A stretch of DNA of 64,000 nucleotides from Microvirga sp. BSC39. GTDB taxonomy: Bacteria; Pseudomonadota; Alphaproteobacteria; Rhizobiales; Beijerinckiaceae. Location: positions 124,001 to 188,000 of the forward strand of contig NZ_JPUG01000053.1 of NCBI RefSeq assembly GCF_000739015.1. The letters are read 5' to 3'. The notes beneath the pieces were generated by a model. The model saw nothing but the letters and a program-made list of their open reading frames with translations. It did not search any database and was not told the origin of the DNA. Each line of letters starts with the position of its first letter. Within the stretch, counting starts at the first letter, position 1. This document shows positions 27,601 to 35,984 of the stretch, in pieces. The translations under genes were made by a program, and so were the position numbers.

Positions 27601-27775
27601 TCCGATCCTGCTGGCAACCGGCTACAGCGACTCCGTCGAGCGTGCGGTCGGGGAGGGCTTCCCGATTCTGAGCAAGCCCTATCGTTCTTCAGAGCTGGAG
27701 CGGGAATTGCGCCTGATGATCTCACAGGCCGGCAACGCATCGAACGTGCTGCCGTTGCGGCCGCGTCAGGCCTGA
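24635..27775 (+). CDS. Hybrid sensor histidine kinase/response regulator with periplasmic sensor, HAMP and two PAS domains
   Basis: A 1046-residue membrane kinase with GTG start. Order: transmembrane helix at about 27-48, a periplasmic Cache-like sensor to about 285, second helix near 287-308, HAMP ([18 protein letters not shown]), coiled coil, two PAS-like domains (about 400-520 and 525-640), HisKA with phospho-acceptor His684 in [11 protein letters not shown], HATPase_c ([38 protein letters not shown]), and a C-terminal receiver with Asp966 in FSDLVMP. It would sense an outside signal and relay phosphate internally. No response regulator or DNA-binding partner is next to it, so it is an orphan. 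Confidence 0.93.
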   Translation: MVHGQDWTPRLKPPGRKPRLPSLRVRLLLIVFALLIPAFAAAALALYTGYYRDRQEIQKHLLETGRALSLVLDRQFGQAEALLWALAASPILQTKDYVAFDALARRATRLPEAWIVVEEPGRQVVNTRLPPGATLPELPVQDHWKGIAPGQVRVSNLFTGVVARQPTVSIDTLVILNDGSPRFIAVIMPAAVVGRILSDQRLPPTWVGAIVDRNGTMVARSRNPEPFIGKPATTENVQRIQSGLEQGVFEGKSLDGEAMVLALARSPSSGWSTIVALPNAEFDAGARDLALALAAAGSMLLALAAALAFHVTRRITRPVEALAKDALALQDGSFETSLHSTGVEFKETAVLRHALESTREVLRQQRAERDEAFGHLREVKESLALRVEERTRELETVNASLRESQGALAEREALYAGVFRFSADGIFVFRLSPHGSIVAEACNPVVEHLTGKPSVDMAGRPLSEILPPDQWPILEARVRECLTSGHLMVYEQSYAFPARKGMWMTTLVPIREGSEPVLRVLGSLRDITHEKETEVELRQSRDKYSTLFEHSPFNLAVIGVYPNDRFVYEDANTALLKSLGFAHDDFVGRMPQEIFAPETAKHVSKHYRTCVVTKSIMDFEVTGKVPIGEVTRRTVLVPLLDGQGQVTKIFVTSIDLTEQRRMEEQLRQAHRLEAVGQLTGGIAHDFNNLLTVVMGNLDMLRRAKSDRAPRLIDNAINAVEHGRKLTSQLLAFSRRQPLKPEVVDLKNLIGGMGDMLAQSLRGDITLEIDFAEDLWPVEVDPAQLQAVLINLAANARDAMPKGGKFTVGVRNTISYNDGPVELVSVEVSDTGIGIPPESLQKVFEPFFTTKPVGRGTGLGLAQVYGFVQQSGGLIDIKSEVGRGTTVTLLLKRTDKDLSEDLPEKETSPGVSVRASRILVVEDNAQVAESAMALLREQGHQVEHCASAPDALQFLERDARFDAIFSDLVMPGGMDGLDLARIVRERWPAIPILLATGYSDSVERAVGEGFPILSKPYRSSELERELRLMISQAGNASNVLPLRPRQA

Positions 27776-27811
27776 ACGCACGCTGATCGCAGCGGGTGCA
27801 GAGCGTTCAGG
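27771..27811. terminator. Inverted repeat over the two convergent stop codons, possible bidirectional terminator
   Basis: CCTGAACGC (27771-27779) and GCGTTCAGG (27803-27811) are perfect 9-base arms; a nested CGCT/AGCG pair lies in the 23-base loop. Each arm contains the stop codon of one convergent gene (histidine kinase, ThuA protein). No T-runs, so the terminator role is tentative. Confidence 0.35.
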
Positions 27812-28451
27812 TGTGCGCTGCCCATATCATTCCGCGTCTCAGGATCGTGCGCATTTCAGGCACCTCGAACTCCTTCGCCACATGTCCAAGGGAGCTGTAG
27901 AACACGCGTCCCTGACCGTGCCGACGCTTCCAGACGACCGGCATCACCACGCCTTCGATCCAAGGCGCGTGCTCGCCGGAGAAGGTGGTGGTCGCGAGAA
28001 CCTCGTTCGACGGGTCCACATGCATGTAGTACTGCTCGGACCGGTAGTCGAAGTCGCGGATGCCCTCCATCACCGGGTCGTCGGACCGGGTGATGTTCAC
28101 CCGGTAATCGATGATGTTGCCAGGGTGGGCCACCCACTGGCCCCCGCACATGAATTGGTACTCGACCGCGTCGCGGAACGCATCGCCCATGCCGCCATGG
28201 AAGCCGGCGAGGCCGGTTCCCTCGCGGACGGCCAGCGAGAGATTGGCGACCTCGTCCTTCTCGATTTTCGACATGGTGAAGATCGGAACGATAAGGCTCA
28301 TCGTGGAGAGCCGAGGGCTGGCGAAGGCATTGGTCGAATTCTCCAGGTGCACCCTGAAGCCTTCGTCCTGCAGCATTCCGGCGACGATCCCGGCGCATTG
28401 CTCCGGCTCGTGCCCATGCCAGCCGCCCCACACGATCAGTGCTTCTCGCAT
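27807..28451 (-). CDS. ThuA domain-containing protein (trehalose utilisation type)
   Basis: A 214-residue class-I glutamine-amidotransferase-like protein: opening [41 protein letters not shown] in the middle, and [24 protein letters not shown] at the end, as in ThuA. ThuA partners with a Gfo/Idh dehydrogenase (ThuB) in 3-keto routes for disaccharide use in rhizobia; the exact reaction is unsettled. Here it is the last gene of an operon with a Gfo/Idh dehydrogenase, a TIM-barrel isomerase and a sugar importer, which fits that scheme. Confidence 0.85.
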   Translation of the reverse strand: MREALIVWGGWHGHEPEQCAGIVAGMLQDEGFRVHLENSTNAFASPRLSTMSLIVPIFTMSKIEKDEVANLSLAVREGTGLAGFHGGMGDAFRDAVEYQFMCGGQWVAHPGNIIDYRVNITRSDDPVMEGIRDFDYRSEQYYMHVDPSNEVLATTTFSGEHAPWIEGVVMPVVWKRRHGQGRVFYSSLGHVAKEFEVPEMRTILRRGMIWAAHT

Positions 28452-28482
28452 CGTTCCGATCTTCCCTTAAGCTTCGGATGCC

Positions 28483-29658
28483 TCAGGCGGCGGTTGCCGT
28501 CTGAGGAAGGCCTTTCCAAAGGATCGAGGCGTCCGCGTCCTCCAGAGGCGCCGGACGTTCGAGCGTGGTGGTGATCGCCCTGGGCTGACCGGTCGCCGCG
28601 CCTTCGAGAATGCTGTGCATGACCTCGAGAACGTGCAGGCCAAGGCGGCCGCTGGAGCGATGAGGCGTGCCGTTCAGAACCGCGCTCGCAAGGTCGGCCA
28701 GACCGAGCGCCCGGTAATTGGCCTTGTTCGGCACATCCGGCGCCCAGTTGGGCGAGCGCCAGTTGGGAACGCCCAGCGGCATCTCGCTCGAGTCGACCGC
28801 GCGCCAGTCTCCGCCACGCTCGGTGACCTCCACATGGCCGCCGAAGAAGTTCGGATCCGGCACGCGCAACGATCCCTCAGAGCCGTAGATCTCGATGGCC
28901 GGATGACTGTGCTTCCACACGTCCCAACTCATGCAGAAGGTCACCTGCGCGCCTGAGGCGAATTCGAGCAGCGCCGTCACGTGGGTCGGTGTCTCGACCG
29001 TGATGCTGTGGCCCTTTCGGGGCGACTCCGCCGTCACGACGCGCTCGGGAAAACCGATGCTCGACATGGCGACGACGCGCTGCACCGGGCCGATCAGGTT
29101 GACGAGGGTGCTGAGATAATACGGCGCCATGTCGAGGATGGGGCCGCCGCCGGGCTTGAAGAAGAACTCCGGATCCGGATGCCAGTGCTCCATGCCGTGG
29201 GACATCAGGAAAGCCGTTCCCGACAGGATGCGGCCGATGGCGCCGTCGTCGACGAGCTTGCGGGCAAGTCGCCCGCCGGCGCCCAGGAAAGTGTCGGGAG
29301 CGCTGCCGAGGTGAAGGCCGCGGGCCTCCGCCTCGTCGACGAGCTTGCGGCCTTGTTCGAAATCCACCGCGAGCGGCTTCTCGGAGAACACGTGCTTGCC
29401 GGCACTAAGCGCTGCAAGCGAGACGCCGAAATGGGCTGCCGGCACGGTGAGATTGACCACGAGATCGATGTCGTCGCGGGCCAGGAGTTGATCGACCGTA
29501 AGAGCCTCGATGCCGTGACGGCCCGCCTGTGCCTGAGCGACCTCCGGCCTCATGTCCGCGCAGGCGCGCAAGGTGAGGCCGCGATAGGCCGGGATGTTCT
29601 GGAGATAGATGCCTGAGATGTTGCCGCATCCGACGATGCCGACATTCAGCGAATTCAT
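28483..29658 (-). CDS. Gfo/Idh/MocA family dehydrogenase
   Basis: A 391-residue NAD(P)-dependent sugar oxidoreductase. The Rossmann motif GIVGCGNISGIYLQNIP starts the protein; the catalytic-Lys signature is GKHVFSEKPLAVDFEQG. The C-terminal sheet domain has GGGPILDMAPYYLSTLVNLIGPV. The frame extends to 30036, but that part is antisense-like and overlaps the isomerase gene; ATG 29658 starts five bases past the isomerase stop. It probably oxidises a sugar or glycoside at C3 or C1, with ThuA and the isomerase acting on the product. Confidence 0.9.
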   Translation of the reverse strand: MNSLNVGIVGCGNISGIYLQNIPAYRGLTLRACADMRPEVAQAQAGRHGIEALTVDQLLARDDIDLVVNLTVPAAHFGVSLAALSAGKHVFSEKPLAVDFEQGRKLVDEAEARGLHLGSAPDTFLGAGGRLARKLVDDGAIGRILSGTAFLMSHGMEHWHPDPEFFFKPGGGPILDMAPYYLSTLVNLIGPVQRVVAMSSIGFPERVVTAESPRKGHSITVETPTHVTALLEFASGAQVTFCMSWDVWKHSHPAIEIYGSEGSLRVPDPNFFGGHVEVTERGGDWRAVDSSEMPLGVPNWRSPNWAPDVPNKANYRALGLADLASAVLNGTPHRSSGRLGLHVLEVMHSILEGAATGQPRAITTTLERPAPLEDADASILWKGLPQTATAA

Positions 29659-29663
29659 GATCG

Positions 29664-30431
29664 TTAATCCTCGATGGAGCGCAGGAAATTGAAGCTGGCG
29701 CGGGCGGTCTGAGCCGGGTCGGCCGGCTTGTCGTGCTCGACCACCATCCACTCGGCTCCGGCCTCGCGGCACACGCGCCACAGGTCGCGCCAGTTCAGAA
29801 CGCCGGAGCCCACATCGGCCCAGCCGTCCTGGTCCTCGTTCTGGCCCGCAGGTGCGATATCCTTCACGTGAGCGGCCGTGACCTTGCTGCGGTAGCGGCT
29901 GATCCATTCCTTGGGATCCGCTTCGCCGCGCACGAGCCAGGCCACGTCGACCTGCCAGGCGAGGGGGCTGGAGCCTGCGGCCTCGAAGATCAGTTCGAGT
30001 GCCGTCTTGGCGCCATCCTTCGGCTTCAGCTCCCAATGGTGGTTGTGGTAGCCGAGGCGGATGCCCTGGGCTTGAAACCGCTCCGCAATCTGCCCGAGTT
30101 CCTTGCCGAGTGCACGCCAGCCGTCAGCGGCCATGTCGCGTTCTTCCGGCGGAACGGCCGGCATGTAGAGGTGCGTGAGACCCAGGGTGCGACAGGCCTC
30201 GACGATGGCATCGGGCTTCTCGCGCAGGGCCGCCATGCTGACATGGCTGGAGGATGCTTTCAGGCCGCGCGCATCGAGCTTCGCGCGAACCTCGGCAGCC
30301 TTGTCGAGATGCGATCCGACCGTCTCGACGTTGCGATAGCCGGCGTCGGCAACCGTATCCAGGATCAGGTCCAGATCCTCAAGGGATCGCAAAGTATAGA
30401 GTTGGATGGATAGCCTATCCGTGACGCTCAT
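29664..30431 (-). CDS. Sugar phosphate isomerase/epimerase family protein (AP endonuclease 2-like TIM barrel)
   Basis: A 255-residue TIM-barrel protein: SIQLYTLRSLEDLDLILDTVADAGYRNVE at the start, LGYHNHHWEL (metal-binding His region), WQVDVAWLVRGEADP, VTAAHVKDIA and a final VEHDKPADPAQTARASFNFL. Such proteins isomerise or hydrolyse keto sugars using a divalent metal. ATG 30431 is used; the longer frame adds an arginine-rich lead. Between the ABC ATPase and the Gfo/Idh gene it most likely acts on a keto-sugar intermediate. Confidence 0.88.
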   Translation of the reverse strand: MSVTDRLSIQLYTLRSLEDLDLILDTVADAGYRNVETVGSHLDKAAEVRAKLDARGLKASSSHVSMAALREKPDAIVEACRTLGLTHLYMPAVPPEERDMAADGWRALGKELGQIAERFQAQGIRLGYHNHHWELKPKDGAKTALELIFEAAGSSPLAWQVDVAWLVRGEADPKEWISRYRSKVTAAHVKDIAPAGQNEDQDGWADVGSGVLNWRDLWRVCREAGAEWMVVEHDKPADPAQTARASFNFLRSIED

Positions 30432-30501
30432 AGGGTCCTCAGGGTTCAGGAAAGCGGGCGCGACAGGTCGTGTACAAGTCCTGCCGCAATGTCGGTGTCG
30501 T

Positions 30502-31581
30502 TCAAAGGCGCTCGCCGGACTCCGCGGCGAACAGCGAGACCTGGGTCGGATCGACATGGAGCGTCATGCTCTCGCCCGGTGTCGCACGGCGGGAGCCGGA
30601 GGTGCGCACCTGAACCGAGCCGACCGTGTCGCTGCACCAGATCACCGTGTCGGCGCCCATGGGCTCGACGATGTCGACCGTGAACCCTGGCCAGATTCCG
30701 GTGCTTGAAATCTCCAGGTGTTCCGGGCGCACGCCGAGCACCACGTCCTGACCGGACGATGGAGCCGTGATGAACGGGTAACCGGAGAGTGAAAGGCGGC
30801 GATCGCCGGCGAGGAAGCTCAGGCCCTCTCCGGTATTCTCAAGGCGGCCCTTGACGAAATTCATCTGCGGCGAGCCGACGAAGCCGGCCACGAACAGGTT
30901 GGCGGGGCGGTGATAGATCTCGTCCGGCGTTCCGATCTGCTGGATCTTCTGCTCCTTCATCACCACGATGCGGTCGGCCAGCGTCATGGCCTCGATCTGG
31001 TCGTGCGTGACGTAGACCATCGTGGTCTTGCCGAGCCGCGCGTGCAGCCGCTTGATCTCCACACGCAACTCGTTGCGCAGCTTCGCGTCGAGGTTGGAGA
31101 GGGGCTCGTCGAAGAGGAACACGGCAGCATCGCGCACCAGAGCCCGGCCGATCGCCACGCGCTGGCGCTGACCGCCTGAGAGCTGGTCCGGCCGACGGTC
31201 GAGAAGCGGGGTGATCTGCAGGAGTTCGGCCGCCTTGGCGACGCGCTTTTCGATCTCGGGCTTCGGTGTCTTCGCCATCTTCAGGCCGAACGACATGTTC
31301 TCGCGGACGTTCATGCGCGGGTAGAGAGCATAGGACTGGAACACCATGGCGATGCCTCGGTCCTTCGGCTCCTCCCAGGTGACGTTCTTCCCGTTGATCC
31401 AGATCTGTCCCTCGGCCACGTCGAGCAGCCCAGCGATGGCGTTGAGCAGGGTGGACTTGCCGCAACCCGAGGGACCGAGCAGCACGATGAACTCGCCCTC
31501 CTGGATGTCGAGGGACAAGCCGTCGAAGACCTGCACGGCTTCAAAGGCGACGGTCACATCACGAACGGAAACGGTCGACAT
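30502..31581 (-). CDS. ABC transporter ATPase, UgpC/MalK type
   Basis: A 359-residue CUT1-family ATPase: Walker A GPSGCGKST (residues 37-45), signature LSGGQRQRVAIGRALVRD, Walker B VFLFDEPLSNLD, switch His in VTHDQ, and the C-terminal regulatory OB domain (LGVRPEHLEIS). It powers the sugar importer encoded by the adjacent permease and binding-protein genes; three bases separate it from the upstream permease gene. Confidence 0.94.
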   Translation of the reverse strand: MSTVSVRDVTVAFEAVQVFDGLSLDIQEGEFIVLLGPSGCGKSTLLNAIAGLLDVAEGQIWINGKNVTWEEPKDRGIAMVFQSYALYPRMNVRENMSFGLKMAKTPKPEIEKRVAKAAELLQITPLLDRRPDQLSGGQRQRVAIGRALVRDAAVFLFDEPLSNLDAKLRNELRVEIKRLHARLGKTTMVYVTHDQIEAMTLADRIVVMKEQKIQQIGTPDEIYHRPANLFVAGFVGSPQMNFVKGRLENTGEGLSFLAGDRRLSLSGYPFITAPSSGQDVVLGVRPEHLEISSTGIWPGFTVDIVEPMGADTVIWCSDTVGSVQVRTSGSRRATPGESMTLHVDPTQVSLFAAESGERL

Positions 31582-31584
31582 GGC

Positions 31585-32469
31585 TTACCCCTTCACAGCG
31601 CCGGCGGCGATGCCGCGGACGAACCAGCGCCCCGACACGAAGTAGACGACGAGCGGAACGAGCGCCGCGAGCATGGTGGCGGCCATGTCGACGTTGTAGG
31701 CGCGCTCGCCCTGCGTTGAATTGACGATGTTGTTGAGCTGCACGGTCATGGGCAGGTTCTCCCGGCCCGCGAAGGTCAGGCCGAAGATGAAGTCGTTCCA
31801 GATGCCTGTGACCTGCAGGATGGTGGCGACCACCAGGATCGGTGTCGACATGGGCAGGATGACCCGGAAGAAGATCGACCAGAAGCCGCCGCCGTCGATG
31901 CGCGCCGCCTTGAACAGCTCGATGGGTAGCCCCGCATAGTAGTTGCGGAACAGGAGCGTCATGGTCGGCAGGCCGAAGATCACGTGCACGAGCACGATGC
32001 AGGTGAGCGAGTTGTAGATGCCCGTCAGCGAGAAGATGCGGACCAGCGGATAGAGAAAGACCTGATACGGAATGAAGGCGCCGAGCAGCAGGACGCCGAA
32101 CATGACGTTGGCGCCTTTGACCCGCCAGAACGACAGCGCATAGCCGTTGATGGCGCCGGCGATGATCGAAAGGATCACGGACGGGATCAGGATGCGCACC
32201 GAGTTCCAGAACCCGACGCTGATGCCGTTGCATTCGAGCCCGGTGCAGGCGGAGGACCAGGCCTTGGTCCAGGCCTCGAAGGTCATGGCGGCGGGCAGGG
32301 CGAGAATGTTGCCGAGCCGGATCTCCTCCATGGGCTTGAGCGATGTCACGACCATGATCCAGAGCGGCAGCATGAAGAACAGGGCTGCGGTTACCAGAAA
32401 GGCATAAACACCGATGCGGCCGATGGTGAGGTGGCGGGGACGTCGGCCTTGCGGCACGGCGGCACTCAT
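31585..32469 (-). CDS. Carbohydrate ABC transporter permease (MalG/CUT1 type)
   Basis: A 294-residue inner-membrane protein with six hydrophobic segments and the EAA loop ELFKAARIDGGGFWSIFFRVILPMSTPI. ATG 32469 overlaps the stop of the first permease (ATGA). The 540-residue open frame to 33207 runs antisense-like through the other permease and is not used. It pairs with that permease to form the channel. Confidence 0.92.
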   Translation of the reverse strand: MSAAVPQGRRPRHLTIGRIGVYAFLVTAALFFMLPLWIMVVTSLKPMEEIRLGNILALPAAMTFEAWTKAWSSACTGLECNGISVGFWNSVRILIPSVILSIIAGAINGYALSFWRVKGANVMFGVLLLGAFIPYQVFLYPLVRIFSLTGIYNSLTCIVLVHVIFGLPTMTLLFRNYYAGLPIELFKAARIDGGGFWSIFFRVILPMSTPILVVATILQVTGIWNDFIFGLTFAGRENLPMTVQLNNIVNSTQGERAYNVDMAATMLAALVPLVVYFVSGRWFVRGIAAGAVKG

Positions 32470-33401
32470 GCATGCCTCCCTTGCGGACGGACGTAGCGGA
32501 TATAGACCCAGGGAGCCAGAATGCTCACGACGGTGATCAGCATGATCGTCGCGGCAGCCGTTCCGAGGCCGATGTTGTTGCGCTCGAACAGGTGGTCCAT
32601 GACGAATTTGGCGGGCACTTCGGTGGCAATGCCGGGACCGCCCAGGGTCATCGCGACCACGAGGTCGTAGAGCTTCACGACGCCGGTCGTGAGAAGCACG
32701 ACGGCAGTCACAACCATGGGGCGGAGGAGGGGCAGAACCACGGAGGTGTAGACGCGCCACGTCGGGATCCCGTCGACCTTGGCGGCCTTCCAGAGATCCT
32801 TGTCGACGCCGCGCAGGCCCGCGAGCAGGATCGCCATGGTCAATCCGGCGCCGTGCCAGAGGCCCGCGACCACGATGGTGTAGATCGCCATCCTCTGGTT
32901 CACGAGCCAATCGAAGGTGAAGCTCTCGAAGCCCATGTCCCGCACGAGCTTCTGCAGTCCGAGCCCCGGGTTGAGAAACCATTGCCAGGCAACGCCCGTG
33001 ACGACGAAGGACATGGAATAAGGATAGAGAAAGACAGTGCGGAAAAGACCTTCGCCGCGGATGTTCTGGTCGATGAACACGGCAAGCAGAAAGCCGATGA
33101 CAAGGCAGCCCGAGATGAACAGAGCGCCGAAGATGACGATGTTGGAGGCTGATGTCAGAAAGCGGTCGTTGGCGAAGAGGCGGCTGTATTGCGCGAGGCC
33201 GACCCAATCGAGCTTGGGCAGAAGGGTCGAACTCGTAAACGAGAGCCGCACGGTCCAGAGCATGCAGCCGATATAGACGACGAGAACGATAAGCGCGGTG
33301 GGTAGGAGGGCGACGGCCGCCGGCAGACGCGTTTTCACACGCCGTTGGGTTTTCGTGCCGCCCGAAGGCATGCTAGGAGCGCGGATCGAAATGGTATCCA
33401 T
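32466..33401 (-). CDS. Sugar ABC transporter permease (MalF/CUT1 type)
   Basis: A 311-residue inner-membrane protein with a cytosolic lead, six hydrophobic segments and the EAA loop DLWKAAKVDGIPTWRVYTSVVLPLLRPM. ATG 33401 (MDTISIRAPS) is chosen over an in-frame TTG at 33428. It is the second gene of the operon, after the binding protein and an intercistronic hairpin, and overlaps the next permease by four bases. Confidence 0.92.
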   Translation of the reverse strand: MDTISIRAPSMPSGGTKTQRRVKTRLPAAVALLPTALIVLVVYIGCMLWTVRLSFTSSTLLPKLDWVGLAQYSRLFANDRFLTSASNIVIFGALFISGCLVIGFLLAVFIDQNIRGEGLFRTVFLYPYSMSFVVTGVAWQWFLNPGLGLQKLVRDMGFESFTFDWLVNQRMAIYTIVVAGLWHGAGLTMAILLAGLRGVDKDLWKAAKVDGIPTWRVYTSVVLPLLRPMVVTAVVLLTTGVVKLYDLVVAMTLGGPGIATEVPAKFVMDHLFERNNIGLGTAAATIMLITVVSILAPWVYIRYVRPQGRHA

Positions 33402-33442
33402 TCGGAAGATCCCATCGAGAGAGGTCAAGCTTCAACGATGAA

Positions 33443-33473
33443 CGGCTCGCCCCAGCCCCTTAGGGGCGAGCCG
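33443..33473 (-). terminator. Intercistronic hairpin after the sugar-binding-protein gene
   Basis: CGGCTCGCCCC (33443-33453) pairs perfectly with GGGGCGAGCCG (33463-33473), an 11-bp stem with a 9-base loop, directly after the binding-protein stop and before the permease genes. In the direction of transcription no T-run follows, so partial termination or mRNA protection is more likely than full termination, as in other sugar ABC operons. Confidence 0.65.
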
Positions 33474-33480
33474 AATGGTT

Positions 33481-34719
33481 TTAGCCTGCGTCGCGCATGG
33501 CGCTGGTGATCTTCTCGATGAAGGCATCCGCCGACATGTTCGGGTTGTTCCAGTATTGGGTAACCGCATCCTGCATGGCACCCGAGAAGTTCGGCGGGCT
33601 CAGGATTTCCATGCTTTCCACCTGGTTGGCCGGATCCTTCAGGATGGCGTGGGACTTCTGGGCGCAGACGTCCATGGAGGATACGTCCACATCCATGCGC
33701 ACCGGAATCGAGCCCTTCTTCTTGTTGAACTCGAGCTGGCTGGCCGGATCGAGGAGAACCTCGACGAGCTTGTCCTGTGTGGCGAGCGCCGCCTTGTCCT
33801 TCGTGGCGGGGAGAACGAAGACGTCACCGCCGATCACGAGCTTGGGCTCCTGTCCGACGACCGTGCAGCCATACTCCTTGCCGGCGGATTGACCCGCCGC
33901 GAGGAACTCACCCTTGGCCCAGTCGCCGTTGAAGTGCATGGCCGCCTTGTTGGTGATCACGAGGGCCGTGGCGTCGTTCCAGTTGCGGCCCGGGCTGCCC
34001 GGGTCGACGAGGCCGCGCATCTTGCCGAAGAGCTCCACGGTTTCCTTGAACTTGGGGCTCTTCAGGACGTCCGGCTTGCGGGTGCCATAGAGCTGGCGGA
34101 ACATGTCGGCTCCGCCATGGCCGACGACCACGGCACGGAAGAGGTTGTGCTCCCAGTTCGGCTGGCCGCCGAGAGCGATCGGAATAATGCCCTTGGCCTT
34201 CAGCTTCTCGCCGGATTCCACCAGCTCTGGGAAGGTCTTCGGGGGCTCGAGGTCAGCATCGGCGAAGATCTTCGTATTGTAGAACATCCAGTTCTGGCCG
34301 TGAATATTGACCGGAACAGCGAAGAACTTTCCTTCACGGACCGTCGCGTCGACGATCGGCTTCGGCATGATCTCCCGCCACTTGCCCGCTTTTGCCTGTG
34401 CATCGACGTCGCGCACCAGATCGTTGCTGACGAGCTCGTCGAACTGCTTGCCGGTGTTGAACTGCATCATGGTCGGGGGATTGCCGCCCACCATGCGGTT
34501 GATGCCGGCCGTGCGGGCATTGGCGCCGCCGGCGATGGCGTTGTCGACCCAGGTGCCGCCGGCCTTGGTGAACTGATCTGCGAACACCTTCACGGATGCA
34601 GACTCGCCGGCAGACGTCCACCAATGGAGGACCTCTGCCTTCTGCTGAGCGAGTGCTCCGGAGCTCCAGATCAGGGCAACAGAAAGGGTATACGCGGAAA
34701 CGCGTGTCTTCATGCTCAT
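33481..34719 (-). CDS. Extracellular sugar-binding protein of a CUT1 ABC transporter
   Basis: A 412-residue periplasmic protein with a Sec signal (residues 1-24, ending SGALAQQ). The mature start AEVLHWWTSAGESASVKVFADQFTKAGGTWVD and the stretch VPVNIHGQNWMFYNTKIF are typical of glucose/mannose-type binding proteins (family 1). GGGAGGAA lies just before ATG 34719. It is the first gene of the operon and lies opposite the LacI gene, with a LacI-type operator 32 bases upstream of its start. The sugar itself is not known. Confidence 0.93.
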   Translation of the reverse strand: MSMKTRVSAYTLSVALIWSSGALAQQKAEVLHWWTSAGESASVKVFADQFTKAGGTWVDNAIAGGANARTAGINRMVGGNPPTMMQFNTGKQFDELVSNDLVRDVDAQAKAGKWREIMPKPIVDATVREGKFFAVPVNIHGQNWMFYNTKIFADADLEPPKTFPELVESGEKLKAKGIIPIALGGQPNWEHNLFRAVVVGHGGADMFRQLYGTRKPDVLKSPKFKETVELFGKMRGLVDPGSPGRNWNDATALVITNKAAMHFNGDWAKGEFLAAGQSAGKEYGCTVVGQEPKLVIGGDVFVLPATKDKAALATQDKLVEVLLDPASQLEFNKKKGSIPVRMDVDVSSMDVCAQKSHAILKDPANQVESMEILSPPNFSGAMQDAVTQYWNNPNMSADAFIEKITSAMRDAG

Positions 34720-34750
34720 GGCTTCCTCCCAGAAGCGTTTTATCGATTTT

Positions 34751-34764
34751 TGTAATCGATTACA
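34751..34764. promoter_or_regulatory. LacI-family operator TGTAATCGATTACA
   Basis: A perfect 14-base palindrome with the central CG typical of LacI/GalR operators (pattern TGnAAnCGnTTnCA). It lies in the 158 bases between the divergent sugar-binding-protein and lacI-type starts, where it could repress both. Confidence 0.8.
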
Positions 34765-34877
34765 TCTTGTGTTATAGGTTGTAGGTGCTTTTAAGATTAG
34801 TCAAGAGACAAGTTAAGGCAAGTTATCGACCCTGAAAGAGGGTAACATATCTTGCCAGCCGCCTGGAGGTAACCTGC

Positions 34878-35948
34878 ATGAGTCGGAAAAGATGGCGGGC
34901 CGTGAAGGAGATACGCATCGCCGACGTCGCTCGACTTGCCGGGGTATCCACAGCAACCGTCAGCCGGGTCCTGTCCGACCCGGATAAGGTGAGGCAGAAA
35001 ACTCACGATCTCGTGATGGAGGCGGTGCGGCGCAGCGGCTATATCCCCAACAGCACCGCACAGAAGCTGCGCACGCGCCGTACCATGAACGTGCTGGTGA
35101 TCGCCCCGAGACTCACCAATCCGGTCTTCGCCGAGATCCTGCGCGGGGTCGACGACGAACTGACCCAGTCCGGATACGGCATCATCATCGGTAATCTGGA
35201 CAATCGCAGAGAGCGGGAGGCCCGCTATGTCGATCTGGCCCTGTCGCGCCAGGTGGACGGCGTTCTCCTGCTGACCGGCTACATCCCGGAGAACGGCGCG
35301 CGCAGCATGCGGGATTCAGGCCTTCCCATCGTTGCGATGTGCGCTGCCATTCATGAAGACGGCATCCCCAATGTCGTCGTTCAGGATCGTGAGGCCACCC
35401 GGAAGGCTGTGGAATACCTGGCTCGCCTCGGGCACCGCAAGTTCGGCTACATCTCGGGCACGGTGAGCTCCATCATTGAGGTCGAGCGGTTCGCGGGCTT
35501 CCAGGAGGGGATCGCCGCAGCCGGTTTCAGCCAGGAGGATTTCGTGCGCTGGGAGGGATCTTTTGTGTTCTCGACCGGAGTGGCGGCGGCTGAAGCATTT
35601 CTGCAGATGAAGGATCGTCCCACGGGCATTTTCGCCGCCTGCGACGAGAGCGCGATCGGCTTCATCAAGCGCGTTCGCACCGAGCGAATCCGTGTGCCGC
35701 AGGACGTTTCCGTCATCGGCTTCGACGGGATCGAATATGCAGATTACACGGAGCCCACCCTCACCACGTTTCGGCAACCGTTGCATGAACTGGGGTGTGT
35801 CGGGGCCGATGTTCTCCTGAAGCTGATTCACAACCAGATGAAGCCGGAAGACTGGAGCATACGATTGCCCGTGACGCTTCTGGAGCGCGAAACGACGGGG
35901 CCGGTCCTGCACAAGGACTACAAGTCCTTACGCCGCTCAAAGGTCTGA
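34878..35948 (+). CDS. LacI family transcriptional regulator
   Basis: A 356-residue repressor. The helix-turn-helix and hinge occupy residues 11-65 (IRIADVARLAGVSTATVSRVLSDPDKV); the sugar-binding domain follows (MNVLVIAPRLTNPVFAEILRGVDDE; FAACDESAIGFIKRV; VSVIGFDGIEYADYTEPTLTTFRQP). GGAGGT seven bases before the ATG supports the start. Next to the sugar ABC operon and a perfect LacI-type operator it most likely represses that operon until the transported sugar or a product is present. Confidence 0.95.
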   Translation: MSRKRWRAVKEIRIADVARLAGVSTATVSRVLSDPDKVRQKTHDLVMEAVRRSGYIPNSTAQKLRTRRTMNVLVIAPRLTNPVFAEILRGVDDELTQSGYGIIIGNLDNRREREARYVDLALSRQVDGVLLLTGYIPENGARSMRDSGLPIVAMCAAIHEDGIPNVVVQDREATRKAVEYLARLGHRKFGYISGTVSSIIEVERFAGFQEGIAAAGFSQEDFVRWEGSFVFSTGVAAAEAFLQMKDRPTGIFAACDESAIGFIKRVRTERIRVPQDVSVIGFDGIEYADYTEPTLTTFRQPLHELGCVGADVLLKLIHNQMKPEDWSIRLPVTLLERETTGPVLHKDYKSLRRSKV

Positions 35949-35984
35949 AAAGCATATACCAATACACAATCTGAGGAGACAGCC

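Noticed and set aside
29659..30036. N-terminal extension of the Gfo/Idh frame
   Set aside because: It overlaps the isomerase gene on the same strand and precedes the normal Rossmann start at 29658.
32470..33207. Long lead of the second sugar permease frame
   Set aside because: Arginine-rich shadow of the first permease; ATG 32469 with ATGA overlap is the natural start.
33475..34755. 426-codon open frame opposite the sugar-binding-protein gene
   Set aside because: High-GC antisense shadow; no family motifs and the minus-strand gene is certain.
34771..34804. Possible minus-strand promoter (TTGACT and TATAAC) for the sugar ABC operon
   Set aside because: The spacing between the two boxes is about 22 bases, too long for a usual promoter.
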